64,000 bases of DNA from Spisula solida (taxonomy: Eukaryota > Mollusca > Bivalvia > Venerida > Mactridae). Within the stretch, counting starts at the first letter, position 1; every line of letters begins with the position of its first letter. A program made the position numbers and the translations under genes. Shown in pieces: positions 10,401 through 25,400 of the stretch. The notes beneath the pieces are model-generated. The model searched no databases, was not told the origin of the DNA, and was given only the letters and a program-made list of their open reading frames with translations. Location of the stretch: NCBI GenBank assembly GCA_947247005.1, contig OX365959.1, positions 36,121,097 to 36,185,096 on the forward strand, read 5' to 3'.

Positions 10401-13400
10401 ATATTGCAGTTGTGTTGATCTATTTCACTGTTTTAACTCTTGTAGCTTATGTTATACCGCATCTTGATCAACCTAGCAGTCTCGCAAGATACGGCATTAC
10501 ATAAAGACATGAGGTAGTACAGCCTCGCGAATCAAAACACTGCAGTGATATTCCGTATGTTCTATACCATGTTCACCTATTCAACTATTTATTGCCCCAC
10601 CTAGAGCTAAGCCCTTTTGTTTACATAGCACAGTGGGAGATTTAATTCTCTATACTTACCCAAACTCATACAAAATTGTCAAAAATCTATTTCCTATGAT
10701 CTAGAATCAAAGAGTGAGCCAAACTCCTAACTGTTACAAAAGGCATCAAAATATGAAGTTCTGTTAAAGTCATACAGACGTAAAATGGTAAAGCAGGGGT
10801 TCCATCTAGGGAGGAGGGGTCTTGACCCGGGTCTTGACCCTTGAAATTTCCAAAAAAGTAACATTTTCACCCTCAAGATTTTGGTTTGAAGGGTCATTTT
10901 CTCTTAAAATTTAGTAAAAAGTATCAAAATGACCCTTCAGATTCAGAACCTAGTGGAACCCCTGTAAAAGGCAACATATTACCAAGTATAGAATATAATA
11001 CTTACTTAGGACTAAGGGCCTGTGCCTCTTGTACCAGGTAGAATAAAGATATAAAATGTATTGCAAACTGACTGAGTACTGTAATTATTGTATATAGATT
11101 AAATATATTGGGTAATGGTCTCTGCTTGGATAAGTACTTCAATGGCTGAAATAGAACAAAATAGGCACATAACAATAAGTGCAAATTGTAACTCGAGTGC
11201 CATACTGGAAAAATGACACAAATTGTAAATGTTTACAACAAATGAGCAATACATGAAAACAGTATGCAAGCATTTAAATAAAAGATTTTTTCTGCCAACA
11301 AGGTACTAAGTATACGCTTATATACAGGGCATTTCTTTTGCAAACAGTACAAGTTTACCTAGCCTGAGATTTTCCCAACATTCAAATCTAATAAAAGCGC
11401 AAATGCCATAATTAACCCATCAAATGAATGTGGTAATACAATTGCAGGACTTCATAAAATACTCCAGATTTATTAAATGGGAGACAATTGTGTTAAAATC
11501 GAAACAGATATATAAATTTTTGGAAAAACAATTCTAATGATAGAATCTGTAATTTAATTTTAATGGAGCAATATTTAGCTCATAGCTGAGGCTGTGGTTC
11601 ACTGGATTTACGTCCTAGCAGCAGGTAAACCCTACAATGAAAATTTGACAGTTCAGGACAACTGGTTAGGAGAATCAGCCTGCGTTTATAACTGACAAAT
11701 TGTAAAGGAACGGCATTAAACCAAAACACACGGAGGAACAGTTTGCTTACTTTTGATCTAGATATAAACAGAAAGCATCCAGCTAACAATAGTCCCTGCA
11801 TAGTAGCCTGTGTATCGCTAAACTTAACACCTGCTAGAAACAACACACTCTGACTGTATGCCAGAATCAGAGCATTCAGGGCAAGAATTTTGAACATCTG
11901 TAGCGTGGTGACCAACGTACATCGTCCTTGTTTGATGATATGACAAACTGAAATATAAAACAGGTTTTAAACTTAGAAGGCTTTTGACATAAAAACGAAA
12001 ATGTACATTTACCACTAAGGGCTATAACTCCAGCAAAAATGATCCAACCTAAAATTCCTGACAATATGCACAACTAGAATTGGTACCAAGCATTCAGGAA
12101 AACTAGCACATAAAAACTTTGTGACATTCATCAAGACAAATATCCAGCACAAAATCAATGTCTCCTTGTATGTGCGAGACAAAATTTTCTTAAACAGATA
12201 CCTTATAACTTTAGTTTCGTATACTAATTTATTTAACACCAATTGTTAAACAAAGACCTATACATTACACGACTTGTATTCATTGAATGAAACAAGTCTT
12301 ACAGCTTATATTAATTACACTCTACACCTCATTTCTGATGGTACCCCTCACAACATAAAAGTATTTTATAACTTATAATTTTATAAATTTGCAAAATTTC
12401 CCAATATTTCCACCACTAAATTAATCACTCGTACAGAATTAATGTATCATGTTGCCATGCCAACTTTTTTTTTTGTAAATTTGTAAAAAAAATTTAATAT
12501 TTCAATGTCGCTAAATAAATCACTTGTACGGTATTAATTTAGTACCGTATGTTTTCTTTTGTTTTTATAAATGCCAAGCATAGCCTTTATTTGCCAGTCA
12601 GCTTTCTTCTGAAATATGACAGGCATATGAGTGCATCCACCTGTATTTGAACCCGGTTCGTCAGATAAGAAGGCAAGCCTGCTAATCTTTGAGCTACAGA
12701 AGCACACAAGTATGATGCTATGAAATTATACAGACATAAATCAATATATACATACTACACAGAATGGTGGAAAGTTTTGACGTGAAAGGTGAAGCTATAC
12801 TGGCGTCCCCGAGTCTCACTACAGCGGCCTTCTCCTCATCTTCCAACTCCTTCATCATAGTTTGTAATCTTTTCTGTAAACAGACAACATATCGTAATAG
12901 AGCTGTCATTCATTAGATCAGAGGCATATCGATGATTCCGATACATCAGAAGATAAGTACTTTTTATATAATTATTGCTTCAAGTCCAACTTGGGCATTG
13001 TGTCTTTATGTGTTTTATGTTTCCTGTGCTCGGTTGGTTCAGTTGGGCATTGTGCTTTGTGTGTTTTAATGTTTTCTGTGCTCGGCTGGTTAAGTTGAGT
13101 GCTGCCTTCCCTGTCTGACTTAATACTTAATCTTTTTGTCTACAGAATTTCAGTCATATGAGTCCTGTTTTATCAAAACATTTACGGAAATTTTAAACTT
13201 GGGTTCAAATTTAAATTCCATGTAATGCCTTTAGTACTAGACTTCACATATTCACAGTGGACACTCTACTACTAGGCTATCAAGGCGGAGAAATGTACAA
13301 AACATTGCACCCTGAAAGGCTAAAAATAAAGCACAAACACAAATTTGGGACAAACACATTGATACAAATTATCTTTAATGGGCATGAATAAAAAAATCTT

Positions 13401-16400
13401 GAATTAAATTATCAAGACCACATTCCAATTTTCTAGTGTCAATCTTACCTGGGCAGGGGCCATATTATCACCTCTAGCAATGGCCCTTTGTTTGGCTGCT
13501 CTACCTACAGCCTTCCCCTGACTTCTAGCAGCCAGCTTATCAGCTATACTATTGCCTGATGAATGACTAGCATCATTATCCTGTAATGATAATATTAACA
13601 CATTTGTAAATAATAATATAATATAAACACACCATTCATGTATCATATTCATATAGCGCCTTTTTCCTAAAATTGCACTGTTTAAAAGTGCCTCACAATC
13701 AAGATAATAACATGGTTGCAAAAATACCTTTTTAGATAGAACATAAAATTACATGAATAAGATACTCATTAAAACTTCGCCCAGGAATAAGAAAGGACAA
13801 ATTGTGCCAATAATTAAGTTACCCAAGTATTCTTCAGTAGTACATGAGAGGTTTGGGAGTAGTACTTGAGAGGTTTGGGAGTAGTGCTTGAGAGGTTTGG
13901 GAATAGAACTTGAGAGGTTGGGAAGAAGTACTTGTGAGGTTTGGGAGTAGTACTTGTGAGGTTTATGAGTAGTACTTGAGAGGTTTGGGAGAAGTACTTG
14001 TGAGGTTTGGGAGAAGTACTTGTGAGGTTTTGGAGTGTCACTTGAGAGGTTTGGGAGAAGTACTTGTGAGGTTTAAGAGTAGTATGTGAGAGATTCGGGA
14101 TATGGAGTGGCTTCTAAGGTAAGATGAGGGTACTACATCACTTTTTTTACTCTGTGAGACTTTAAAATAAAGACCCTAAGCTTTAGAGAGTTTACAATTA
14201 TCAACTATAACAGTAATGATCAAGGTCATTATGGGACCACATAGAATTGGCATTATAAAGAAAAAACCAAACCTCGTCCTTTTCTTTTCTCTGTTTCTTT
14301 TCTGGTATACGTTCCGGAGCATTAGTCAACAAGGCTACACCTATAACATGGTAATATACAATCAGTAATTACATTAATCAAATAAGGAAAAGTTGACAGT
14401 TACATTACAGTGAATGCTTTTATTCCAATAAAACTTGAGTGCATTGCTTTCCAAGTCGCGCTATCGTGCGATATGCTACCAGGGAGCAATGCTTGCTGAT
14501 AGCATACCGTTTCTCAGCACTTTGCTAGGCGAGTGCTACGGAGCGCTTTCTTGTGCAACGGACCGCTTCAGTAGCACTCGGTAGCACTTGTCTGTTATCT
14601 GCAAGCGCTCGTTGGTAGCATATAATGTTTTCACTTTGTTCGCTATGTAACGCTTTTTTGAAGCAAGTAGTTTCCTAGCAAAGCACTTTCAAGCGCTCGG
14701 TAGGTTTAAGTTACTGGTAATTTTGATATTTCAGCTGTCAAGCGGTTGTACTTAAATTTTTCATGGTAGCTACTTGTAGATTCTTTTTCTACATAGCCTG
14801 TGGGCACTAGACATAGTGCGTTTTAGTTGTAAGATATACAGCATGCCTCAAATTCATAGTCAACTCATTTTTTTTTTAAACTGATTAACCAAAGCAGGTA
14901 TGTTGTTTTAGAGTGAACATTACAGGAATCAATGAAATGCTAGTCCTATAGCAGGGAAAATTTGATCTGATCCTGACCTTTATGCATGAATATATATTAC
15001 AGGGGTCAATAGTTGAATAAATAAATTTCCAAATCATGCAATATCGGTCCTTCAGATTTGTGTTGGTATAACACCACGAGCGTCTTCGTGATACTTTCCG
15101 CAAATGAAAACATATGTCAACTGGTGTTATAAATATAGACAATATATCAACTGTTAATTTATGCGAATAGAAGGTTGAGAGTCGTGTCAAAGTCTTAGTA
15201 CTAAACCAAAAGATAAGTCGGACAAGGAAGGCAGCACTCAACTTAATCAGTTGAGCACAGAAAACACATACAAGGCACAATGCTCAACACACTGCCGAAC
15301 GAGAAAATTATCTGCTGTAGTCCCAGCTGTCAAAAAGCTGAATTAATTAGTTTCAGCAATCAAAAGGCTCAATGCCCAAGCTGAATGACCTAGTTACAAC
15401 TGTTTACAGTAAAACTGCTGAAATACATAGTTTTAGCTGTCTTATGTCATACAAAGTTAAATAAAAGTATTAAAATGCTGAATGCATAGTTTCAGCTGAA
15501 TGAACTAGTTCAGTAATTAAAAGGCTCAATGCCCAAGCTGAATGACATAGTTACAACTGTTTACAGTAAAACTGCTGAAATACATAGTTTTAGCTGTCTT
15601 ATGTCATATAAAGTTAAATAAAAGTATTAAAATGCTGAATGCCATGGTTTCAGCTGAATGAACTAGTTTCAGTAATCAAAAGGCTGAATTCCCAAGCTGA
15701 ATGACCTAGTTACAACTTACCAACATGTGCGTGTTTCAGAGCCCCGACATCGTTCGTACCATCACCACACATCAATGTAACAAAGCCTAGACTTTTCAAT
15801 GTAGTTATAATTAATTCCTGCAATTGATAAATAAAATACTGAGCAAATGTTTCAACTAGACTAATTCAAAATATCATTCAGTAATTAATTTTTTTAGTTT
15901 TGTTCTCTATTCTTGTTAAAATTGAATTCAGCAGGTTAAATACATGTTGCAAGTCTGTTTGTTCCTATCTTGATGTTTTATTGCTAAAAGAATATATCAT
16001 ATGATATATTGAATATCAATCATTTTGTATTGATGTATAATATACTACTCAAAATTTGATAAGGGCCAAGAAGTTTCCATTTGAATATTTTGCAAATTGA
16101 ATAAGATTGACCAGTAGAATTTTCAAAAACATAATGTTACATCTGCAACATTGTAAACCAATAAAGATTACTTCAAAATTTAATGTCTAAGTGCTGATAA
16201 GCCCAACCCTATCAAAATGTTAGTGCTGCGTTCAAGCATCTGAAGTAGCGAAATGCGGTAATTTTCTTAGCATTTTGGGTCTTACACGTTATGATAATAA
16301 AAACGTGATAAAAATTTCAGTTTTAATATAGCCACTTTGGTCCCCCTAATAGGGCTTATCAGTTACATGGAAAACGACGTCATTTTGGCAATGCGTATCA

Positions 16401-19400
16401 AATGCAAGACATCAAGCTTCGAACTTTAGAAGCAGATAAGATTGTATTTTATTAATTGCACAACGTTTTTGTCATCGGTTTTGTACATATAACGTGAGAC
16501 TGACATCAAAATCAATTTCTTGGCCCTTAGCAAAGTTTGAGTAGTATACTGTATTGATCATACCGACAGATACGCAGCCCTAGGCTTTATTAACAGTTAC
16601 AGTTTATTAGCAATCGGCAAAACATTTGCCTTTAGCCATTTACAAAGACATGATAAATCATGGCAAAGACAATATTTACAAAAACAAACAAAAAGTGAAA
16701 ATATAAACAAACATTCATACATACATGATCATAACAGTGATTTTTTTCCTTCTTTATTAGAGTCCGGAAAACCGACCCTTTACCAATTGCAAATAGGCTA
16801 CAATTTTCCCAAATTTGATTGGAGAATATCCCAATAAACAATTTAAAAAAAAAAAATTCAAAATCGGACATAAAATGATAAAGTTATGAACATTTTTGAC
16901 AAGAGGTCAAGCATAAAAGCTCAAAGAAACCAGTAAACATTCGCATGTAATCTCTTTTTCTGTTTTCTGTGGCCTTTCTGCTTCATGGAAATTCCCAATT
17001 TCAAGTTGTCACGACGCGAAAATTCCCAATCTGAACGGACCCGGACCCTTTCCCAAAGAGGCAAAACAAATCACTGCATAAGACATTCAGGAACCCCAGG
17101 GAAGATTTACGTAATTGTTGGGCTTCTTTTATAAATTTTGCAAGGTTATATGTAATTATATGTTTTGCTTTTTGATGACATGATTGAAATGAACTTTCAA
17201 CAATACTCCCAGTTTAATTTGACAAAAGCTGAATTTAAAAATAGAAATTGAAATCAACTGCTATCAAATAGGAGTTAAAGAAGTCTTAAAATAAAATTGT
17301 TGATTATAAACGTTACCTTCTGTTTTGGTGCCACCCTAGCAAACACTTTCACATTAGGTAACAATAAATGCCACAATGGTCGGGAAAAATTCTGTAGGTA
17401 TGTTAGTGCCTGAAAATACAAAAGTTCATTTTTCAAGATCTTTTAGCAGATGGGAAACTTGTATTTGAACTGGGTCATTCAGCTAGGACATTCAGCTTTT
17501 TGATTGCTGAAACTAATTCATTCTACTTTTCAACAGCTTGTATTTGGGCGGATCTTTTACATCTTTAGTTTGGCATTGTGCCTTGCATACATGTGTTTTA
17601 ATGTTTTCTGTGCTTGACTGGTTAAGTGCTGCCTTCCCTGTCTGACTTAATATTATCTTTATGAAGGTAGAAGCCTTTAACAACCGACTCATGACTCATT
17701 GGAAGTGGCTATTTCAAAAACAACAGTGACATTTGTACCAAAATTCCTGGAAGATTTTTGTTGTCATATATGCAGGAATTTAAATTACTCACAATTAATT
17801 TATTTCCGGAACTAGTACATAGTTAAACCTCAGTAACAAAACCACCCTGAGGACCCTTGATGGGACTGAATATTCGAATATTTGGAATTCTATCTAATAT
17901 TCAAATCCAAAATTCAGAAGACTCGAAGCACACAGTGACATACCTCTCCTGTCAAACATAGATCGTATTTTTCTATGAGCAGTTTACGTATATCACCAGT
18001 TGGTTGTACTGGGCAGGTTACTGTATCATCTATTGATTTCCAATACCATCTCGTTTCTGAATGAAAGTAATATATAAAATAAGACCGATTATTTCGTTTA
18101 GATATAAATCGAATTTATTTTTGTTTGAGCAAGACGTATTTTTGGTGGGTTCTGACTGAAGTCAAAGGGAGATAAGACCGTATAGAATATCGGGGTTACC
18201 GGTATACGGGCTTTACTGCCTCCCGTCACATTCGGAAACTTTGGTTTTTATCGTCACTTTGGTCACATGTTTTTAGCAGTGCGCACAAGAAAAACCACCC
18301 TCCCACCCTGTCATTGAAATGTTGTAATAAGTTCATGTTAATTTTCAGTTGGTAATATGGATGGTTACATGTACTTAGGTGTATAAATAAATGTATTTTA
18401 AATGAAAAGTGGCAATGACTATTGTTAAGTAATATAATTGAGTAACTTTGGATATTGATATTACATGTATAAAAGGCTGATACTGGTGCTGTAAAATGTG
18501 AAGGCGTTCGATTTTGGTTAATGTAATATTGCTATTTAGTTATATATTCGCCATGTTAAGGTGGTGATACTGCCGTTAGTTTGTTTTATGATTTCAGTGT
18601 ATTCGCATTGTTTACATCTGTAATACAAGCCTGCCAGGAAGCATTCAAGTCAAATCCTTGTCATCGCATGAAACAAACATGGTTTGTTGCCAACATCCCC
18701 AAAGTTCTCCAGTGTGATATTGGTCGATATGCCGAGGACGCTTGAACACAGTAGTGGTTACAGATTAGTTTGCCTACTGTTTAGATGTTTTTTGTGTTTC
18801 GGTGTGTTTCAACATGAATGCATCTGTATCACGGTAACATTTTAATCTAATATGCCTTATCCTGTATCCCATGTTACAAACACGAACTATATGAAAACAT
18901 TTGTGTTATCAGGATATACCTATCTACATGGGATGTCAGTTCTAAGTATACCATGGTTATAAACATGGACGATATGAAACATTTGTGTCAACAGGATATA
19001 CCTATCTTCATGGGATGTCAGTTCTAACAATGGGATTCATCATGGATATTGTATGACAAGGATGTCGAATGTATGAACTTTGTTAAGAGTCATGTTTTCG
19101 ATATGCTTCACAGATGCAGGCTTATATGTATCTATAGTGCGGATATAATGTGATTAATTTAAAATGTGTTATTGTGAATTGTCATGACTTTTGTTGATGA
19201 TATGAATGCATTTTATATGTTATTGGGACTGGTTTGCAGTTCCTTGGTGTGTAGATACTAGATGGCAGGTTGCTGAGGCAGTCGCAATATGGAAAATCCT
19301 AGCAGTCGGGAGATCTGAGTATACTGAGAATAATTACTAAATTTATATATATAACCTAATTCATAAGATAACGATTGATTCCTTTTCTGAGGGCCAGTCT

Positions 19401-22400
19401 AGGCTGGCAATCCCTTGTCTGGCAGTCATTGTTATTCTTTATTTTCATCATGTTATAGTTTGTGCTGGGTTATGCTCGATGCGTGGAATAGTCTCTGTGC
19501 TAGGCGTGCCCAAGCAGGTGTATATATAAGTTGGTATTTGGCGTATATGGTGTTGGCGTATATCTTGCGTATTTGGCGTACTTGGCGTATTTGGTGTACT
19601 TTGCGTATTTGGCGTACTTGGCGTATTTGGTATACTTTGCGTATTTGGCGTTCATGGCACTGATGAAGGTAATAGTGTCATATATGTGTGATTATTAACA
19701 TTTATAGGCTATTCCCTGGCAAAGGGTGATTCGTAAGAGTTAACTTGGTCTCCCGGCTGTTTGGGCTTTCCGACCCTTACCGTCCAGGCCACAACCGTGG
19801 TAGAACTGGCAAGGTAATTTCATTGCGGCCAGTTTTACATCCACTCATATTCATAATTTCAATACATATTGATTTGTTTGATTTGATGTTCAGGGCATAA
19901 TATAGTTGCTGTTTAATGCAAGGTATGCAAACAGTATTAAAGTTATAGTCCATTGTTATTAATGTTAGTTATTATATCTTGGTGCATCTAACGCAACATA
20001 TGGTTTTATGTGTTTTTCTATTTGCCAAGTCATAAAATAAATACTAATTGTAATAATTAAAAGAAAGAATTTTTTTTAAATTTATGTAAGGAAAATAATT
20101 TTTTCAGCTATGTCATATAGTCCATTTCATATCCCCGTCCTAGGTGAGAGAGCGTCAAGGAACCATCCCTAATCTACCCTTATTGTTTCCTTGAACATGT
20201 CTAGTGTTTTCACGAAATTTAAAACTCAGAAATTCTGTTTGGAACGATCATCATATAACTATACTTTCATGCATTGTTTTATTGTAAGCATGCACTTAAA
20301 ATGGTTCAGAGACCACCAAGAAAAAAAATTAAGATTTATGAAAATTTAAACAAAGTATGCAAAGTTTGCATTGCATTTCATATAAGAACTGCTAGCTCTC
20401 TCGAACAATTCAAAAGAATGTATATAAGATGGAAGTTTCCAGACTGGGGCTACCAATAAAATAAGTATGTTCTAGATTCATTGTAAATATTATGTTATTG
20501 TCTCTTAACTTGTTTATATTGTTTCCTTGTTTCATAGTGTGTATTTGAATAGCTAAGTTTTGTTTATACAAACTTTTCATTATTCATCTAAGTCAATTTT
20601 TATTATTTACTTTCATTTCATTTGTTAAGTTTACTTTGTTTGCAACTACATGCCTTTGTATCATGTTAAATGTATGTTTTATATGTTGAGGTCCTCATGG
20701 AAGATTGTGTTTATATGCAAATGTGTTAACCTCGTAAAATAAAGTCATTATTATTATTATTATATGAAAACAATTTGATAATTGTTATATATACTGTTTT
20801 AGAATTATATTAGATGTGAATTTAAAGTAAAACTATTGATAAACCATCTACAAACCAAAGGGATTTGACCCGATAAAAATATCTTTCACATCTATACTAT
20901 GAATACATGTGAAAGATATTTTATCGGGTCGAATCCCTTTGCTACAAACCTGATTCTCTAGGTGCTTGAAGTATAAGTGTGTGCTCTTTTCTTGTGAATC
21001 TCAATTCCTTAGCAACATGACAGGCAGTTAATGGATTGTCCCCGGTTATCATAGCAACCTGAATAAGAGATGTAACTATGTAAAACATGTTTGTTCCTTG
21101 GCAGGCTAATAGTAATTTATCATTTTACTTTTTAAGTCACCAAAGCCTTGTCCTCTGACCCACTGACCTAAGAATCAATAGTGGCCATCACTGTAAAGTT
21201 TGAGGATGTTAGCCCTATAGAGTTATTGAATGGATTCCAAATGGTCTACAGACTGTAGACCATTTGGTATCCATTCAATAACCCAGAATTAAAATCACAA
21301 TCTCCACTTGCAAAAATACTCGTAAATTTATTTGGTACGTGAAAAAATAAGCATTCCTTCTGACAAAGCAAGTTTGTTTTCTAAATCACGTAAAATGTAT
21401 TATTAGTCAATTAGGTAAGTTAAAAGTGTTTTTTATTTGGCTTGCTATGATAACTCTAGTTATCATGCCCCCATGGAAGATTAAATATTCATTATTCCCC
21501 CCCCCAACAAAGATGTGGGTGTTTTAGACATGTCGGTTGGTAAATGAAGCAACATACATGATGAGAGGCATTCTGTATCTCTTTAATCACCATCTTGGAA
21601 TCTGTTTTCAGGGGACAAGAAATCACGACAAAACCACAGAAGTCAAGGTCATTCTCTACTTCATCACGTGTAATTGCTTTCAACTGAAATAAAAGTTTGA
21701 TTTCGAAGATTTAATAGAGGATATTTGTTTGTTGTGATTGAATATTGTTATATCTCATCATGCAGTGAAAAAATTCAATATTATCATCATGAGCGCATCT
21801 ACAAAATATGCTCATATGCTTATGTGGTAAAACTGTGAATGAATATGTTATTCCATTCATATTTTTCAATTAAAAATTCGCCTATTTTATATTATGGTGA
21901 ATATGTGAAAACAACTTTTTTGAGAATTTTGCATCAAATCATACACTAACTTAACTTACAGGAAATGGTCTAAGAAAATAAACCTCTACACCACATGTTT
22001 ACGTTCAGTAATAAAAAGGTTACCAACTGTTTAGTGTTGAGTTTTTGGTAAATGTGGGGCGGAGCTTATACCAGTCACTGCAATGAGTAACAACCAGTGA
22101 CTGATATAGGTTTATTTCACTGATAGAACTCCATATCTAATCAATTAGTATGAAATGAAAATCCCCATTAATCTGAAATATACTACTCAAAATTTGATAA
22201 GGGCCAAGAAATTTTTCATTTGAATATTTTGCAAATCGAATAAGATTGACCGGTAGAATTTTTTAAAAAACATAACGTTACAACTGCAATATTGTAAATC
22301 AATAAAGATTACTTCGAAATTCGATGTCTAAGTACTGATAAGCCCAGCCCCATTAAAATGTTTGTGCAGCATTCAAGCCTCTGTAGTCTTACATGATATG

Positions 22401-25400
22401 GTAATAAAAACTGGATAACAATTTCCATGGTAATCTAGCCACTTTGGTCTCCACCAATAGGGCTTATCAGTTACCTGGAAAACGACGTCATTTTGGCAAG
22501 GCGTATAAATGCATGACATCAAGCTTCAAACTTTTGCAGCAGATAAGATGATATTTTATAAATTGCACAACGTTTTCTTCATCGGTTTTGTACATTTAAC
22601 CTAAGACGAACATCGAAATCAATTTCTTGGCCCTTAGCAAAGTTTGAGTAGTATAGTAGGACCTCAGTGAGTAGCATGAGGTTGATATTAACGTGATTGT
22701 ATACACTACCTGTTGGTGTGACATACGTCCAAGTTTTCTGTAACCCAAAGCCAACACACGTGCTCCACGACGTGCCATCTCTAGATATACATCATCGTAG
22801 TTACTGGGTAGGTTACAAAACTGTAGAGATAATATACAAATAACTTCATTATCAATGATGATATGTATTACAATCAATTATTGCATGTGTTACTAAATAT
22901 AGTAACAAAGTTGCGCTGTATTTGAACTGATATGAACAATAAGAGACACATCTATGCATTTTACTGAAGCCCTCCAGCCAATACCTAACCTAGTATCATT
23001 GTATGCCAATATCGACTTAATGTCCGCCAGTTCTGTGTAATAACCTATACGTTATCCAATAGACAACACAGGTGACCACATTGTGACAAAGGCCCTTTTT
23101 AGTGTGTTATAGATACAAATTTCAAAACCATATGTTTCAGTACTTGTAAACCGCTTCACATACCAAGAACAAATCTAACTGACTTGACTACTATACACAT
23201 CCCTAGAGGAATAATTTGTATTTCATAGGTGAAAACAGCTTTTTTTCCAGGGGAACGGGTCTTATAACGACCCCAATTATAAAACGAAAAAAAGCCCTTA
23301 CTAGGTTATTGAGGCTAAGATCATTATACAACCTACCATTGGTTTAAGTGTTTCTGGTGCTCCCTTTACTGAGCACATGTATTCTGTTTCCATAGAACCT
23401 GGCGGTGTATGACCAGCAATCACAGACATACGTTTTAATGCACTCGAGAAATGGTATCTATGGAAGATCTTTAAACCATGTGTCTTCCTCTTCTGTGGTA
23501 CCACTGTCTCTCCTGTAAGGAAGAATTTTTATCACATGACTTTCATTGGCCTCCGTAGCTTAATGGTTAGCGTGCTTGCCGTCAAATCTGGCGACCCAGC
23601 CCCGATCTCCTGAAACATCTCAATCTGAGCTAAATCTCAACTCAAATTTTGTTACTAATCGTTTGAGGTAGTTTCCATGCAAAATTGAACTCTAAATTGG
23701 TATATCAAAACGAAAACATTATTCTGAGTTTATAACAGCAAAATTTTGAGAGTTCAAGATTCATATTTATCTCAAATTCAGACTTTGAAATTATCAAAAT
23801 CTCAATTTGAGTTGAGATTTCTACTTGAGATGCTTCGGGAGATCGGGGCCAGGTTCTAAACCGGATGGAGGCACAAATATATATGCATGCCTGTCATATT
23901 TCAGCAGAAAGCTGACTGGCAAATAAAGGCTAGTATGCTCGGCATTTTTTTTGTATCGGGCTTAGGGTAACAAGTACGTATAGGCCCATTCTGAATAGGA
24001 TAGACAATGAGTATCCCTGGTTATGAGATTTAGACGGCGAGCTTCAGCTAGTGTCTAATCTTATAACCAGTGATACGAGATGTCTATCTGACTTAGACCA
24101 CGAGACTGTCTAACTGTACATGTATCGTTATTCATGCACATTAAAGAAGTTGTACTTTGCCTTTCTGACCAGATTATGCAATTTGCTCCCAGCAATATGA
24201 TTAAATTATGCACTTAATACTCAAAACCACAAAGGATGAAAATCACAGGTTATTCTGCTCAAAACTGTTGGATACAGGATTAAGACGATGGCAATACTGT
24301 GCTGTGATTGCCTATAGTGGTCTAATATACTATAAGAACAGACTCGCCCATAAGTCTGGTAAAAATCCTCCCAAAAGTTTTCAAAAAGTTACTTTTTTAC
24401 TTTGTTCTAAATTTTGATATCAACACAATCAGTTATCAATTATATTTCTTCTAGCTCATTTTGGTCATCAGTCAAAGTCCAGTTGACTTTTTGAAATTTG
24501 TTTATCTGGAGTTGATCCGACTTATGGGCGAGTATATACAGTAATACAGTAAAGTTCCGCTATTAAGACCACCGACCGTTCTGACAAAAAGTGGTCTTAA
24601 TAGCGAGTCGGTCTTAATAGCGAGTCTGTGTGTATGTATCTTGAAGAAGCTAGTACTGACTACTGGTTGTTATATACTGGTAAACATTGTCTTTGAAGCT
24701 AATATACATACTATATAAATATAATAAAAACAAAAACAATGTACAGCATACACATTTAATTAATACAATATAATATTTATATTAATTAAAACTGCATAAT
24801 TAGGCAGCAATAATGCTTATATTCTCTGAAGCTCAATTTATCCGAATTTTGAAGTTGTCCGAATACTATGCAAGTTACAATAACAGACCGTGATTTGAAT
24901 CGTTCTTGAGAATAAAATGGTGACTTCTTTGTTATGATTTGACCCAAAATATATTTAAGGAATGATTTATTGATTAATATAAACTACATTTATGCTCTTC
25001 GTTATTAACAAATTTCTGAAAGATCTACGTTGGTAACGAAATTCCGTGACGCCGTATCGTACCTGACTTTAAACCGTACTGTAATGGAAGACAATTTATT
25101 TTTATCGTCGGCAAATTCAACACGTTTTTCACAACTTTAGTGACATTTAATTGATGCTAATCAGTGTCTTAAATTGGTTAATCTGCTTGTTTGCCAGTCA
25201 TGCATGCTGCCCAAGGCAATTATCGATTGTTTATATAATCTAATTGACATTTAATTGGCTGCCGTAAATGTACACACAAGTTTCAATACGTCGTCTTCGA
25301 TCTCTTATTGAGCTGGTATGTTACCTTCCTGACTGTAATTCAAGCGCCCGCAACCTTGATCAAGGTACAAGATGATTTTCAAGCGCCCCGGAGATACGTG

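Noticed and set aside
13814..14041. 75-codon minus-strand frame with repeated [12 protein letters not shown] peptides
   Set aside because: It is the translation of a 22-bp minisatellite that lacks stops in this frame. The unit is not a multiple of three and it lies in an ATP13A1 intron.
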